This document shows, in pieces, positions 10,602-20,852 of a stretch of DNA of 64,000 bases (position 1 is the stretch's first letter; the number at the start of each line of letters is the position of its first letter). The notes under the pieces were generated by a model. It was given only the letters and a program-made list of their open reading frames with translations. It was not told where the DNA came from and did not search any database. The position numbers and the translations under genes were made by a program. This stretch comes from Pectobacterium colocasium (GTDB taxonomy: Bacteria; Pseudomonadota; Gammaproteobacteria; Enterobacterales; Enterobacteriaceae), in the NCBI RefSeq assembly GCF_020181655.1, contig NZ_CP084032.1, positions 3,782,001-3,846,000 of the forward strand, given 5' to 3'.

Positions 10602-12430
10602 TAGTACACATCTCGCTGATAACGGCGCTCAAGGCGCAGGTCACTTAAAAATTCATCGGCTTGTTCACTGTCCATGCCGCCATGCTCAACTATTACATCC
10701 AACAGCGCCTGCTCGACGTCTTTGGCCATACGGTTGGCATCACCACATACATACAGGTGCGCCCCGTCCTGAATCCAGCGCCAGACTTCTGCGCCTTTTT
10801 CGCGCAGTTTGTCCTGTACATAGATCTTGTGTGCTTGATCGCGTGACCAGGCCAGATCGATATGGGTCAGCAGACCGTCTTTAACGTAGCGCTGCCATTC
10901 AACCTGATACAGAAAATCTTCCGTGAAGTGTGGGTTACCGAAGAACAGCCAGTTTTTCCCCCCGGCTCCTTCGGCATCGCGCTGCTGCATAAACGCACGG
11001 AACGGCGCAATCCCCGTGCCTGGCCCAATCATGATAACCGGCGTGTCGGAATTGGCAGGCAGACGGAAGTTATCGTTATGTTCGATGAACACGCGGATTT
11101 CATCGTCTTCGCTCAGCCTGTCGGCCAGATAGCTGGATGCGCCACCCGCGCGCGCGCGCCCTTCGTAGTCGTAGCGCACCACACCAACGGTGATGTGCAC
11201 TTCGCTTTCGACTTCCGCCTGCGACGAGGCAATGGAATAAAGACGCGGCGTCAGCGGACGCAGCAGACCCAGCAGTTGATCCGCCGTCAGTTCAGTCGGT
11301 GCCTGTCGCATCATATCCACCAGCGGCGTACGCTGTGCAAACTGTTGCAGCGCAGGTTTATCGGCTATCAGCGACAGCAGTGTTTCATTACGCGACAGTG
11401 CCGCATATTTCTCGACGATCGGCGCCGTGTTCTGCGTCAGCTCGAAGTGGCTTTTCAGCGCCTGCGATAATGGCAGCATCTTGCCGTCAACGCTGACAGA
11501 CTCATCGCCTTTCAGCCACAGCAACTCCAGTAGTTCCTGCACCAACGCGGGATCGTTATCAAACCACACGCCCAGCGCGTCACCTGGCTGATAACGCAAA
11601 CCGGAATCCCCGAGATCGATCTCAATATGGCGCACATCTTTTTCGGAGTTACGTCCGGTGACTTTCTGATTCACCGCAAACGTGGCATGCAGCGGGGACA
11701 CTTTGCTGTATGGGCTGCTGGTAATTTCATCCAGTGCCCCTTGAGAAGCGAGCTGTGCTACCGCCGTTCCCTGCACCGGGACCCGCGCCTGCAAAATATC
11801 AACTAACTGGCGGCGCCATTGCTCGGCCAGCGTCTGATAATCCACATCGGCATCAACGCGATCCAGCAGACGTTCAGCGCCTAACTCAGCCAGACGGCTG
11901 TCGAAATCCTTACCTGCCTTGCTGAAGAATTCGTAAGAGGTATCACCCAGACCAAACACAGCAAATGCCGTGTCTTTCAGCGCCGGCGCTTTTTTGGACA
12001 GCAGGAACTTATGCAGCGCAACCGCCTCTTCCGGCGGCTCCCCTTCTCCCTGCGTCGACGTCACGATCAACAGCAGTTTTTCCTGCCCGATTTGCTTAAA
12101 CTTGTAATCACCCGCATTGACCAGATTGACGGACAGCTTGGCCGCCAGCAGATCGTCACGCAGCTGTTCCGCGACCCGGCGCGCATTGCCAGTCTGTGAG
12201 GCGGAGATCAGTGTGATCGTTTGTACTGGCACCGTGACTGCGGCGGCGGTCGTTGCCGTGGCGGTTATCGCCCCCGGCTGCACATTCCCAGGCTGCTGAA
12301 CCAGCCCCCAGAAATAACCGGATAGCCAGGCCAGCTGAGTCGATGAGAAATCACCGGTTGCCGCCTGTAAACGCGTTAATTGCTCCGCACTCAGCGGAAG
12401 CAATGAAGTGGGGGAAACCGGAGTAGTCAT
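10601..12430 (-). CDS. cysJ: Sulfite reductase flavoprotein alpha subunit CysJ
   Basis: Diflavin reductase passing electrons from NADPH through FAD and FMN to CysI. Domains in order: flavodoxin-like FMN domain ([16 protein letters not shown], about residue 80), a linker with DALGVWFDN, an FAD domain ([11 protein letters not shown]) and an NADPH domain ([20 protein letters not shown]), ending in the aromatic QRDVY. At 609 aa it is ten longer than E. coli CysJ, mostly in the Ala/Thr-rich stretch at about 60-75. First gene of cysJIH. Confidence 0.96.
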   Translation of the reverse strand: MTTPVSPTSLLPLSAEQLTRLQAATGDFSSTQLAWLSGYFWGLVQQPGNVQPGAITATATTAAAVTVPVQTITLISASQTGNARRVAEQLRDDLLAAKLSVNLVNAGDYKFKQIGQEKLLLIVTSTQGEGEPPEEAVALHKFLLSKKAPALKDTAFAVFGLGDTSYEFFSKAGKDFDSRLAELGAERLLDRVDADVDYQTLAEQWRRQLVDILQARVPVQGTAVAQLASQGALDEITSSPYSKVSPLHATFAVNQKVTGRNSEKDVRHIEIDLGDSGLRYQPGDALGVWFDNDPALVQELLELLWLKGDESVSVDGKMLPLSQALKSHFELTQNTAPIVEKYAALSRNETLLSLIADKPALQQFAQRTPLVDMMRQAPTELTADQLLGLLRPLTPRLYSIASSQAEVESEVHITVGVVRYDYEGRARAGGASSYLADRLSEDDEIRVFIEHNDNFRLPANSDTPVIMIGPGTGIAPFRAFMQQRDAEGAGGKNWLFFGNPHFTEDFLYQVEWQRYVKDGLLTHIDLAWSRDQAHKIYVQDKLREKGAEVWRWIQDGAHLYVCGDANRMAKDVEQALLDVIVEHGGMDSEQADEFLSDLRLERRYQRDVY

Positions 12431-12709
12431 TGTGATGTCTGTTTCCTTGTGCCTGTGCAGTTAGCCAACGACGCTAATACAAAAACATGCAATAAAAAGA
12501 TGGATGGAGGATAAGGGTAACGATCTGCATCTTAACAATTAAAGAAATGATGGAAATATTAAATAACCAAAATGACTAAATGGTTTTTCTGATAATCCTT
12601 ATTGCTTAAAGTGTTATGGCTGATGGCACGCGCGTTACATGGCGATATCAGTAAGAATGCATTCGAGAAAGCGGGGCTGCCACGCAACCCCATACAGACA
12701 GGATGTGAG
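12431..12709. promoter_or_regulatory. cysJIH promoter region
   Basis: This 279-base gap has no supported gene; a plus-strand open frame beginning in it is antisense to the next gene. Read on the minus strand, the 12520-12600 part is AT-rich and holds loosely repeated ATTTAGTCATTTTGG-like blocks where CysB would be expected to bind cysJ. This is inference from position. Confidence 0.35.
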
Positions 12710-14434
12710 TTAAATTTTCAGGACTTTCATGCCGAAATCATCTGGATTCACGATGTTTTCGAGCTGGCCGACCTGCAACAAGTCGCCTTTAGAGACGACG
12801 CTGCTGATATTGGTATCAGGAAAGCGCAGGTTCTTAACGAGGTGTACCGCAACAGGTCGGCCCTTTCTATCAATATCCATTACCCACCCGAGGAAGCCTC
12901 CCGAATATTTCGCCAGACTGCCTATCGGGTAGAGACCATAAATCTGGACATATTTGACCAACACGCCCTTGTCATAGGCGGCGTTCACCTCATAGATTTT
13001 GCGGTAGGCAGCCAATGGTGTGCGGGGCGAAACGCCATTGCGCGCATGCCTGAGCTTATTAATCGCCTTGATTACAGAGACCAGTCGGACTAAAGGCGAC
13101 AATTGTTCAGCGCGTTTACCTTGCGGATAGCCGCTTCCGTCCAAACGCTCGTTAGCATTCTCAATCACATCACGGCAAGTGGGGCTGATCGCCCAGTCGA
13201 GTTCACGTAACTTCGCACACAACACTTCCACATGGCCGCTAAGGATCGCTTTCTGCGTCGGATTCATGTTGACCTTTAGCGATGGCAGACGGGCGTTAAC
13301 CAGCAGCGGCTTGCCCATCGTGTGGAGTAACGCGCCCAACACCGCCTCGCGCACATGGGGATCGTGCGGATCGGCAAGAAGCAGCATATCCGCCAGCCGC
13401 CCTGCAACCTGTACCGCATGCCTGACCCAATCCGCCTCATCGCGCAGGAACGACAGCGCATACAGAAAAGCCTTTCTCTCTTTTTTGACCATATAGATCA
13501 GGGTGTCGACGCAGTCATAGAAAATCTCAACAGGCAGTTGATTGCGCGTTTTGATGTACATCAGCCCAATCTGAAGCCGATGGGCAACCTCCATGACGCC
13601 TCGTTCCATAGGCGTCTGGCGAGTACGTTTCTCACGTTCCTGGCTTTCTCGCAGCAAGAGGTTTTTCTCCTTGCTGCCCGGAATGAACAACGGGGACGAA
13701 TACACCATGCTGCCAGTGACGCCAGTTCGATATGCCGCCTCTCTTTCCGACTCATGCGTATAATGAAGCAGGGCTTCAGACTGGGATGAAGACAAATTGA
13801 TAAACTGGATACCGACAGCCGCATAGCCATTATTCCCAAAGGGCCGTATGTGGCGGATTCTTCCTTCGGCATAAAAGCTTTCCCCGTTAGGAAACTCCAG
13901 CGTAATGCCGGGAATATCCTGACCGACGTCAATCGCAATACTTTCCACCAGATCGATTTCAACCAGACAACCACCGGTCGATAAATTACGCAGCGTTCCA
14001 GGCACGTTAAGCGTATGCATATAAACTTCGATACGGACACGAGCCTGCATGCCAAGAATAAAAGGAATACGAATCGCCCCTCGGTTTTCAGTGACGAAAA
14101 CCGAGTCTGGCAGGCGACACTCCAGACGATAAAACATACTGTCCGTCTTGAATAATTGCGTAGAAATATTACACAGACTGTAAGTTTCTCGTTCGATGTT
14201 CTCCGTACCTTTGAGCGCCTCCAAATCAAAATTCAAACCACCATCGGCAAGATATCTGTCGATATCTGAACCAGAATATTCTACTGCCAACACAATACGG
14301 TTTTTATCCAGATTCAATTCCGCAACGTCAGCCTTTAATGCATATAGCATATCCTTGGCATAGATAGACATCACATAGGGATGTTGCAGCAATGCGCTAA
14401 TCACTTTAGCGGGAGGAGGAGAAAAATGTTCCAC
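12710..14434 (-). CDS. PilZ domain protein with degenerate HD-GYP domain
   Basis: Probable cyclic-di-GMP receptor, 574 aa, starting at GTG 14434. A PilZ domain lies at about 117-235 and keeps both ligand motifs: RxxxR (Arg118, Arg122) and NxSxxG (Asn150, Ser152, Gly155). The C-terminal third looks like an HD-GYP phosphodiesterase: GALLHTMGK at 368-375, ERLDGSGYP at 429-437. However, the metal-binding HD pair reads His371-Thr372, and the HH and VADxxDA positions are also replaced (ENANERLD, SVIKAINKL). It is therefore predicted to bind but not hydrolyse cyclic-di-GMP. There is no signal peptide. It is divergent from an EAL protein. The output is unknown; motility or exopolymer control is a guess. 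Confidence 0.8.
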   Translation of the reverse strand: MEHFSPPPAKVISALLQHPYVMSIYAKDMLYALKADVAELNLDKNRIVLAVEYSGSDIDRYLADGGLNFDLEALKGTENIERETYSLCNISTQLFKTDSMFYRLECRLPDSVFVTENRGAIRIPFILGMQARVRIEVYMHTLNVPGTLRNLSTGGCLVEIDLVESIAIDVGQDIPGITLEFPNGESFYAEGRIRHIRPFGNNGYAAVGIQFINLSSSQSEALLHYTHESEREAAYRTGVTGSMVYSSPLFIPGSKEKNLLLRESQEREKRTRQTPMERGVMEVAHRLQIGLMYIKTRNQLPVEIFYDCVDTLIYMVKKERKAFLYALSFLRDEADWVRHAVQVAGRLADMLLLADPHDPHVREAVLGALLHTMGKPLLVNARLPSLKVNMNPTQKAILSGHVEVLCAKLRELDWAISPTCRDVIENANERLDGSGYPQGKRAEQLSPLVRLVSVIKAINKLRHARNGVSPRTPLAAYRKIYEVNAAYDKGVLVKYVQIYGLYPIGSLAKYSGGFLGWVMDIDRKGRPVAVHLVKNLRFPDTNISSVVSKGDLLQVGQLENIVNPDDFGMKVLKI

Positions 14435-14945
14435 TATAATATCTACCTATTAACGCGATGGTGATATACCCCAAAATCCAAAAAGGACTTCTCTTTTTAA
14501 TAAAATGAATGCTCACACGGAATTAAATGCTGATTCTTACTGAGTAGAACATCACCCAGATTCAATTCTGAGTTTTTCTCCCTCCTGATAGGATTACGAA
14601 ACGGCAATCTTAACGTCGTTTATCATCCTAACAAGGATGCTATGAAGTCACAACGGTCACACGCCACTGTCAGATTGATTTAAATTCAAACAAAAACAAC
14701 TTAACCACTAATTAAACAAAAATAATCAATTTAAAGCACCAAGTAAATTAATAAAATAAGAATTAAACACCAATCACAACATAGATTTAAACGATCATTA
14801 TTTTTCATTCAATAGCCAATAACTATCAAATGAGAATTATTGATCATTTTAAACAATTTCCAACTATTCCAAATTGCTGTGTAGAATCCAGACGAGCAAA
14901 GCTATGGAATTCCTATTTCTATGGAGAGGGTGAGTAATCAGTAAA
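14435..14945. other. Divergent intergenic region of the cyclic-di-GMP pair
   Basis: This 511-base, very AT-rich gap has no open frame worth calling. It must contain the promoters of both divergent genes and is long enough for several regulator sites. A GGAGAGGGTGAG ribosome site precedes the EAL gene. Low GC suggests H-NS-type silencing, by inference. Confidence 0.5.
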
Positions 14946-15686
14946 ATGAATACAACAACATTGAATATTGATGGAAAAATTCTTAGGCTGACCGCAGAGT
15001 TCCAGCCTATCATCCATCTCCCTCACAATAAAATATTCCGCTATGAAGCCCTCGCCAGGTTTTATAATTCGGAAGGGACGCTCATATCGACTCAACAAAC
15101 AATAGATAAAATAGAGAAGTATAAAGCAATTGATAAAGTGACAGACTTTATGTTTGATGTAGTCTGTCAGGTAATAAAAAACAAAAGCAGCATGACAATA
15201 TCATTCAATCTTTCACATTTACTGTTTAATAACTCTGCCTATCTGGAAACGTTATACCAAAAATGCGTCATGCATCAGGTTAGCCCAAAGAATATAGAAA
15301 TAGAGATCAGTGAAAAAACGACCCGACAGCAGTTAATAGACGGGATCCCCTTTTTAAATCAGGCCAAGAAATATGGCTTTATGCTTTCATTAGATGACTT
15401 CGGCGCAGGAAATCTACAAATAGACAGCCTGAGCCTGTTTGACTTCGATACCATAAAAATCGATCGCTCTATTATCGATGGCATCGGTAAAGAAGAGACA
15501 AAATCACAAAAACTAAAGGTCTTATTAAACAAACTCATTCCTCTTGGCGTAAACATTATCTGTGAAGGCGTGGAGAAGGCGACCGATTTGAACAGGTTAA
15601 ACAAATACCACCCCATTGGGATTCAAGGATATATCTTCTATCGGCCACTCACATTCAGCCAATTAAGGCTGTTGGAAGGCTTTTAG
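14946..15686 (+). CDS. Stand-alone EAL domain cyclic-di-GMP phosphodiesterase
   Basis: Single-domain EAL protein (246 aa), predicted to linearise cyclic-di-GMP to pGpG. The catalytic set appears intact: EAL at 34-36 (YEALARF), Asn88, Glu120 and Glu123, Asp150-Asp151 in LDDFGAGN, Lys171 in IKIDRS, Glu207 and Glu210 in CEGVE, and Gln227 in IQGY. There is no sensor, membrane segment or GGDEF domain. Codons are distinctly AT-rich compared with neighbours, hinting at acquisition or low expression. The divergent neighbour is a PilZ receptor. Some stand-alone EAL proteins are non-catalytic regulators (YdiV/RflP type); the intact residues argue against that here. Confidence 0.88.
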   Translation: MNTTTLNIDGKILRLTAEFQPIIHLPHNKIFRYEALARFYNSEGTLISTQQTIDKIEKYKAIDKVTDFMFDVVCQVIKNKSSMTISFNLSHLLFNNSAYLETLYQKCVMHQVSPKNIEIEISEKTTRQQLIDGIPFLNQAKKYGFMLSLDDFGAGNLQIDSLSLFDFDTIKIDRSIIDGIGKEETKSQKLKVLLNKLIPLGVNIICEGVEKATDLNRLNKYHPIGIQGYIFYRPLTFSQLRLLEGF

Positions 15687-15898
15687 CCGATATCCTTCAT
15701 TTCTGTCACCCTACGTCGGCTGGTGAACGCGTCATCATGCCGCCGATAATCGACATCCCCACAATAACCGCCCCACCAACAACCTCTTACACGATCGACA
15801 TTAGCGAACAGGCTCACATTTCTGGCGTTCGCTCCAGGAATTTATCCTTTGCGATAGCACATCAATGCGATACTCATACCAGTGGCAACGGGAGAAAA

Positions 15899-17581
15899 AT
15901 GATGTGGCAACGGCGCGCGCTGGAACTCAATACGCAAGATATTTGGCATTGGCAACAGGTCCTTGCGGTCATCGATTATGCCCGCGAACAGGGTTTCAAT
16001 ACGCTGGTGCTAGGCGCAGCAGATTTGCTGGATAAGCTGGTCACGCCAGAAGCCTACAATAACGCGCGTTTTGACGATCGCATCAGCAGCCAGCAACGTT
16101 CTCGCTGTGTTTACCTGAATCAGGTCGCGGCGCACTGCCGTGAACAGGGGCTGGCGCTGTATCTGCAATGCAAAGAGCTGTCGTTCCCTACGGATTTACT
16201 GCTCCATCACCCGGAATTACTGGACGACAAACATAGCCTCCGTATGGATACCGATTTTTGGTGCGACTACCTTGCCGCCAAAGTCGAACTGCTGATGCAG
16301 CAGATCCCGCGGTTAAGCGGCCTGCTGTTGGCGATCTCCAATAGCGATAGCCTGCTGCGCTTTTCCGCGCCTTCTGGCGATGAGATCAACGGCGTCGTTC
16401 CCGTCACCACGCACTGGCCAACCAACGCCGACAGCGAACAGATCTATCACCGCCTCTTCTCCGCCGTCGCACGCGTGATGCACTACCATCAGCGCCACCT
16501 GGTCTTGCGTGCCTTTCCCGCCAGCCATCAGGATATCGGTAATGTCCTGAACGCCATTCGCACGCTGCCGGAATCCGTCTCTGTCGCGATCAAAGTCACG
16601 CCGGAACGCTTCTGGCCTGAGTTTCCCAATAACCCCGCGCTGCTGGATGTCAGCGGACGCGAAGTCTGGGTTGAGCTGGATTTGGCTGGGGAAGAAGTCG
16701 GCTGGGGTAACCTCCCCTTCCTGCGCTACACCGAAGTGCAAGGGCGGCTACTGTGGTGTCGGGAGAAAAATCCCGCCATTGTCAGCGCACTGTGTCGTAT
16801 CAGTTGGGAGGGCGTAGATAATCACAGCGTGATCGGCACGCTCAGCGAATTTACGCTGTTCGCCTGTTCCCGTTTACTCACTCACCAGACCACATCGACC
16901 AACGAAAGTGCGCTGTTTGCACAATGGCTGATGACACGCTATGAGTGGCAACCGGATGAGGCGGTGCTGCACGCAATGCAAGCCTTGCTTGATCAGGCGC
17001 ATCAGGCCATTTCCCTGTCGCTGTACACACGCCACCACGTGTTTCATCGCCACAGCCTGCTGCCAACCAGCTTTGGTCAGGCGATCTGGAGCCTGTACGG
17101 TCAGCTCAATCGTAACCACTGGTTGCCGGGCTCTGGTCAGGATATTACGTTCGATCCGCAGCATGCGGAGCTGGCTTCGCAGAACCTCTACCACATCGCG
17201 AAAGAGAAAGATGCCGCGTGGCAACTGGCGGAGCAGTGCCAGCAGGCCGCTCTGCAATTTTCTCGTGAACACACGATGCCAGAAGCGCTCAGGCAACGCT
17301 GGCAGCAGGAATGGCGCGGCCTGACGCTGTATTGCCGCGCTTTTGTTCACGCGCAGAAAGCCTTCTTTACGTTGCACTACTGCAAACAGGTGGAGAACAA
17401 CTGGACGCTGCGGGAAATCGCCAAAACCAATATTCAGGCGCTGTACGGGATCGGGCATGAGATGGAAGATTTCTGCCTGCAACACCGGGCGTACCCGGTG
17501 AGCATGCATGTGATGTTTGATGCCGGGCGTCCACGCGCGTTAGCCGATAGCCTGCAACAGCAGTTGGCTGAACTGACGTAA
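15899..17581 (+). CDS. Putative glycoside hydrolase, distantly GH67-like
   Basis: A 560-residue protein without signal peptide, membrane segment or a domain I can name with certainty. The frame is open from 15737, but ATG 15899 has GGGAGA six bases upstream and starts the part that looks structured (MMWQRRALELNTQDIW). The order of segments recalls GH67 alpha-glucuronidases: a search-like helix YAREQGFNTLVLGA, YLNQVAAHCREQGLALYLQC, FWCDYLAAKVELLM with IPRLSGLLLAISNSDS, HLVLRAF, VAIKVTPERF and VWVELDLAG. That resemblance is inferred by eye and is weak. It faces a TogB-like binding protein and lies near GH28, so a cytoplasmic role on uronate oligosaccharides is plausible. Confidence 0.5.
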   Translation: MMWQRRALELNTQDIWHWQQVLAVIDYAREQGFNTLVLGAADLLDKLVTPEAYNNARFDDRISSQQRSRCVYLNQVAAHCREQGLALYLQCKELSFPTDLLLHHPELLDDKHSLRMDTDFWCDYLAAKVELLMQQIPRLSGLLLAISNSDSLLRFSAPSGDEINGVVPVTTHWPTNADSEQIYHRLFSAVARVMHYHQRHLVLRAFPASHQDIGNVLNAIRTLPESVSVAIKVTPERFWPEFPNNPALLDVSGREVWVELDLAGEEVGWGNLPFLRYTEVQGRLLWCREKNPAIVSALCRISWEGVDNHSVIGTLSEFTLFACSRLLTHQTTSTNESALFAQWLMTRYEWQPDEAVLHAMQALLDQAHQAISLSLYTRHHVFHRHSLLPTSFGQAIWSLYGQLNRNHWLPGSGQDITFDPQHAELASQNLYHIAKEKDAAWQLAEQCQQAALQFSREHTMPEALRQRWQQEWRGLTLYCRAFVHAQKAFFTLHYCKQVENNWTLREIAKTNIQALYGIGHEMEDFCLQHRAYPVSMHVMFDAGRPRALADSLQQQLAELT

Positions 17582-17633
17582 CGCACCGGCCAATAAAATA
17601 CCTTAGTCAGTAACGACCTTCTCTGGTCAATGC

Positions 17634-18926
17634 TTAGCGAATCACCCGCTTCAGAATGCGCTCGCCTGAATTGCTGAAGTTTTTCGCCGATTCTTCCACG
17701 CTCTTCTTGCCATAGTCGAGCTGTTCGATAGTTTGCAGGATCAAGCTGGCAAGCTGAGGATCTTCAAGATAGGAGGAAACGGGCGTTTGCATCGGTTTTT
17801 CCAGCGCCAGTGATAATCCGACAACCGACAGATCGTTCGTATCCAGCTTCTGCTTTTCTTCCAACGCTTGTCTGGCAATACGGCTGAGCGGAATACCGCG
17901 CTCGGTGCCCATCAGCAGCGCGCCTTCAGGATCGTTCATCAGATAGTTCAGCAACAGCGCCGCTTCTTTCGGATGTTTGGTATTTTTACTGATAGCAAAC
18001 AGCATGGAGGGTTTGAAGAACTGCCCGGAATTATCCGACCCCGGCGTCATGATGTAGGGCCCTAATTCGAGCTTGCCGGGTGCCGCCAGCGGATCGGCGT
18101 ATTTCTTCACAACCGAAATCCACAGATGAGCGCCGCCGTATTCCCCATTAATCCAGGGACGCGTTTCATACATCCCGACTTTGCCGAACGCATTGTAATA
18201 CTTCGAGGACGGCATCACATGTTCGTCGATCAAACGCTTATAGAAGCGAAATGCCTCGATCCATTGCGCATCACTGTAGTTAAAGCGTTTGTTCTTTTCG
18301 TCGATCATGCCAATCTGGTATTTCTGCGTCATGTAATAGTTGAGCAGTTCCAGTAATCCTTCACCACTGTCCTGTGCAGGCGAGGCGATGGGGAAATAGT
18401 TATCGCCCAGTTTCTCTTTAAATACCTTGCCCGCCTGGAACAGCTCATCCCAAGTGGTGGGATACGGTAGCCCGGCTTTCTTCCAGGTTTCCGCGTTGTA
18501 ATACATCACCAGCGCATTCAGCGAGGTGGAAATCGCGTTTACTTTGCCGTCAATTGTCGCAGGTTTTAGTGCATCTTCGGGAAAATCCTGCAATTTCAGC
18601 GTATCGGTCAGCTTATTCAGGTCATAAAAACCAGTACCGGTTTTGGAAAAAATCGGCAACCAGTTCCAGTTTACCTGCATGACATCCGGTTCTTCACCGC
18701 TGGCAATCTGCGTGGTCAGACGGGATAAGTGCCCGTCCCAGCCGGTATATTCCGGCCTCACGCTGATGTGCGGATATTTTTTCTGAAACGCTTCCAGCGC
18801 AGTCAACGTCGCCTGATGACGGCTGTTTCCTCCCCACCAGGAGAGGCGTAATTCCACTGGATCAGCAGCCTGCGCAACGGAACAGAGCGCAGAGAAGGCG
18901 ATGAAAATCAGTCCAAGTAATCTCAT
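17634..18926 (-). CDS. Sugar ABC transporter binding protein, TogB-like orphan
   Basis: Exported family-1 solute-binding protein (430 aa). The signal peptide is MRLLGLIFIAFSALCSVAQA with cleavage before ADPVELRL. The opening LSWWGGNSRHQATLTALEAF, then GWDGHLSRL, DVMQVNWNWL and PTTWDEL, closely recalls TogB, the oligogalacturonide receptor of soft-rot bacteria. No permease or ATPase gene is near, so it either serves transporter subunits encoded elsewhere or acts in sensing. Convergent with the GH67-like gene and divergent from GH28. Assignment to the sugar family is firm; the uronide ligand is inferred from similarity and neighbours. Confidence 0.82.
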   Translation of the reverse strand: MRLLGLIFIAFSALCSVAQAADPVELRLSWWGGNSRHQATLTALEAFQKKYPHISVRPEYTGWDGHLSRLTTQIASGEEPDVMQVNWNWLPIFSKTGTGFYDLNKLTDTLKLQDFPEDALKPATIDGKVNAISTSLNALVMYYNAETWKKAGLPYPTTWDELFQAGKVFKEKLGDNYFPIASPAQDSGEGLLELLNYYMTQKYQIGMIDEKNKRFNYSDAQWIEAFRFYKRLIDEHVMPSSKYYNAFGKVGMYETRPWINGEYGGAHLWISVVKKYADPLAAPGKLELGPYIMTPGSDNSGQFFKPSMLFAISKNTKHPKEAALLLNYLMNDPEGALLMGTERGIPLSRIARQALEEKQKLDTNDLSVVGLSLALEKPMQTPVSSYLEDPQLASLILQTIEQLDYGKKSVEESAKNFSNSGERILKRVIR

Positions 18927-19504
18927 TTTTCCCCCAACGACATTATTATTGTGTGTGTTTGGCGTACTGGTGTGGTGTGTGGATGAGAAAGCGGGTCGGG
19001 TACGTAACCGCCTGGCATTTTGGGAATCAACCTATCCCTCACCCTGACAAGATAGGCAGAACCCTTTTCGTCGCGCCAGCCGCGATGGCGGGAAAACGCG
19101 TGATTTGCGGGACTGGCGGAAGAAATGGTGATGGCCGCGTCGCGCTAGTCGGCGTTTCAACCACGCGACGCGAGCGCTATCTGGCACAGCAGGGAGGTGC
19201 CTCACATCATTAACTGACGCACCACACTAAAAAGAGATTTAATTCACAAATAAGAAACACAAAAACAACAAAACTGCACCGCGCGGGCGGTAAAAGAGAA
19301 AAAGCAGCGTAAAAACGTGATGAAACACACATCGTATAAAACACCGCCTCACCTTCTTCGTTATGCCTTTCACATTCTCTTACGCCACATGCCATACGCT
19401 GTGAAGCCCGCTCCAACCTCCGCAGATTTCATCACAACAGGCGCAGCCAAAGACCAGCAAACGTGCTGCAATCCATTCATTAATGGCAAACCGTGGATGA
19501 CACG
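18927..19504. other. Divergent region between the binding protein and GH28, with candidate CRP site
   Basis: This 578-base gap has no gene I trust. A small open frame at 18953-19213 has no recognisable similarity. At 19316-19331, CGTGA-6-ACACA resembles a CRP site (eight of ten consensus bases), which would fit catabolite control of pectin genes. It overlaps an ATGAAACA like one half of a KdgR box, but the other half is poor. The middle part (19060-19180) is GC-rich, the rest AT-rich. Confidence 0.35.
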
Positions 19505-20839
19505 ATGAAACACTCTATTCAGTCATACTCCCCCGCTGCCGACGGCATCACGCTGGATACCGCCGTCTTTCAACAGGCTATCGATCGGATTGCGGCACAG
19601 GGCGGCGGCACCCTGACGGTCGAGCCAGGGCGCTATCTATTAGGAGGATTGCTGCTGCCGTCCAATTTTTGCCTGCTGTTGGAAGCGGGAGCAGAGTTAA
19701 TCGTCAGCGGTGACTATGAGCAATTTACGCAGGCCACCACCATCAGCATGGCCGAACTCTCGCACCGTGCATTTCTTTATGCTTATCAGCAACGCAATGT
19801 CACGATCTGCGGTCAGGGTAAGATCATGGGAAATGCCGACGCCTATTTCTCGGCAGAATCTGACGATCAGGGCTATCGCCTGCCTGCGCAACATCGACCA
19901 CGCATTGTAGTCTTTGAGGATTGCGAACACGTTCGCCTGTGTGATTTTACGATTGAGCACGCCCCAATGTGGACCGTGCATCTGGTTAGCTGTCGTCAAA
20001 TCATCGTCGAGCGTCTGACCATTGATAACGATCTGAGCATGGCGAACACCGATGCGCTGGATCTCGACAGTTGTCAGCAGGTACAAATCAGTAACTGTTC
20101 GCTGAGCGCCGCTGATGATGCGCTGTGCATCAAAACCACCCATAAGCCGCCCCATCTGCAACGTAAAGTGCAGCAGGTCGTCATCAGCAATTGTCTGTTG
20201 CGATCCAAGAGTTGCGCCCTGAAGGTCGGCACCGAAACCTTTGCCGATATTGAAGATATTTCTGTCAGCAACTGTGCCATTTACGAGACCAACCGAGCCA
20301 TTGGCCTGATCTCCCGCGATGGCGGCACGTTCCGACGTCTACAGTTCAGCAACATTACGTTCCACTGTGTCGCTGCGCATCCGTGCCATTGGGGCAAGGC
20401 TGACCCGATCTTTATTTCCGTACGCTATCGCGATCCCGTTATCGAACCGGGCCGGATCGAAGCGGTACAGTTTTCTCAGATCGCAGGGATCAGCGAGGGG
20501 GCAATTAACCTGCACAGCACGCCTGTAGGCTACATTCGCGATGTCCATTTCCATGCCGTGCACCTCGAACAGCGGCAAAGCGACTCGCCAGAACAGGGCA
20601 TGTACGATGTACGCCCGCCCTGCAACCCGGAACGCCCTACGGGTATGGGGCTGGATAATGCCTATCGGGTCGATCCCACAACGGGACGTGCATTCGGCGT
20701 TGAGGCCTACCCTGGCGGTATGCCTGCGTTATTCGCGCGTGGCGTTGTGAACCTGACCACCAGCCACATGACGTTCCACCGCCCTGAACCACTGCCTTCC
20801 GGCTGGAGCCACGCGACGATAGTGCAGTTGGAAGAGTAA
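19505..20839 (+). CDS. GH28 polygalacturonase-family hydrolase, cytoplasmic type
   Basis: Right-handed beta-helix glycoside hydrolase of family 28, 444 aa from ATG 19505; a GTG at 19493 would add four residues. It has no signal peptide, unlike secreted Peh enzymes, so it probably acts on imported uronate oligomers. The family's NTD (181-183, in NTDALDLD) and ADD (203-205) acid residues are present. The usual GHG histidine site reads SCA in KSCALKVGTE, and the usual RIK is replaced by ISR. Those changes suggest a different substrate (for example a rhamnogalacturonan or a substituted oligogalacturonide) or altered activity. The TogB-like binding protein is divergent from it. Confidence 0.85.
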   Translation: MKHSIQSYSPAADGITLDTAVFQQAIDRIAAQGGGTLTVEPGRYLLGGLLLPSNFCLLLEAGAELIVSGDYEQFTQATTISMAELSHRAFLYAYQQRNVTICGQGKIMGNADAYFSAESDDQGYRLPAQHRPRIVVFEDCEHVRLCDFTIEHAPMWTVHLVSCRQIIVERLTIDNDLSMANTDALDLDSCQQVQISNCSLSAADDALCIKTTHKPPHLQRKVQQVVISNCLLRSKSCALKVGTETFADIEDISVSNCAIYETNRAIGLISRDGGTFRRLQFSNITFHCVAAHPCHWGKADPIFISVRYRDPVIEPGRIEAVQFSQIAGISEGAINLHSTPVGYIRDVHFHAVHLEQRQSDSPEQGMYDVRPPCNPERPTGMGLDNAYRVDPTTGRAFGVEAYPGGMPALFARGVVNLTTSHMTFHRPEPLPSGWSHATIVQLEE

Positions 20840-20852
20840 GCGCTTTCGGGTA

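Noticed and set aside
12602..13093. Plus-strand open frame of 163 codons
   Set aside because: It lies mostly antisense to the PilZ/HD-GYP gene, whose minus-strand frame shows real domains.
18953..19213. Small plus-strand open frame in the gap before GH28
   Set aside because: No ribosome site, no recognisable similarity, and composition of non-coding sequence.
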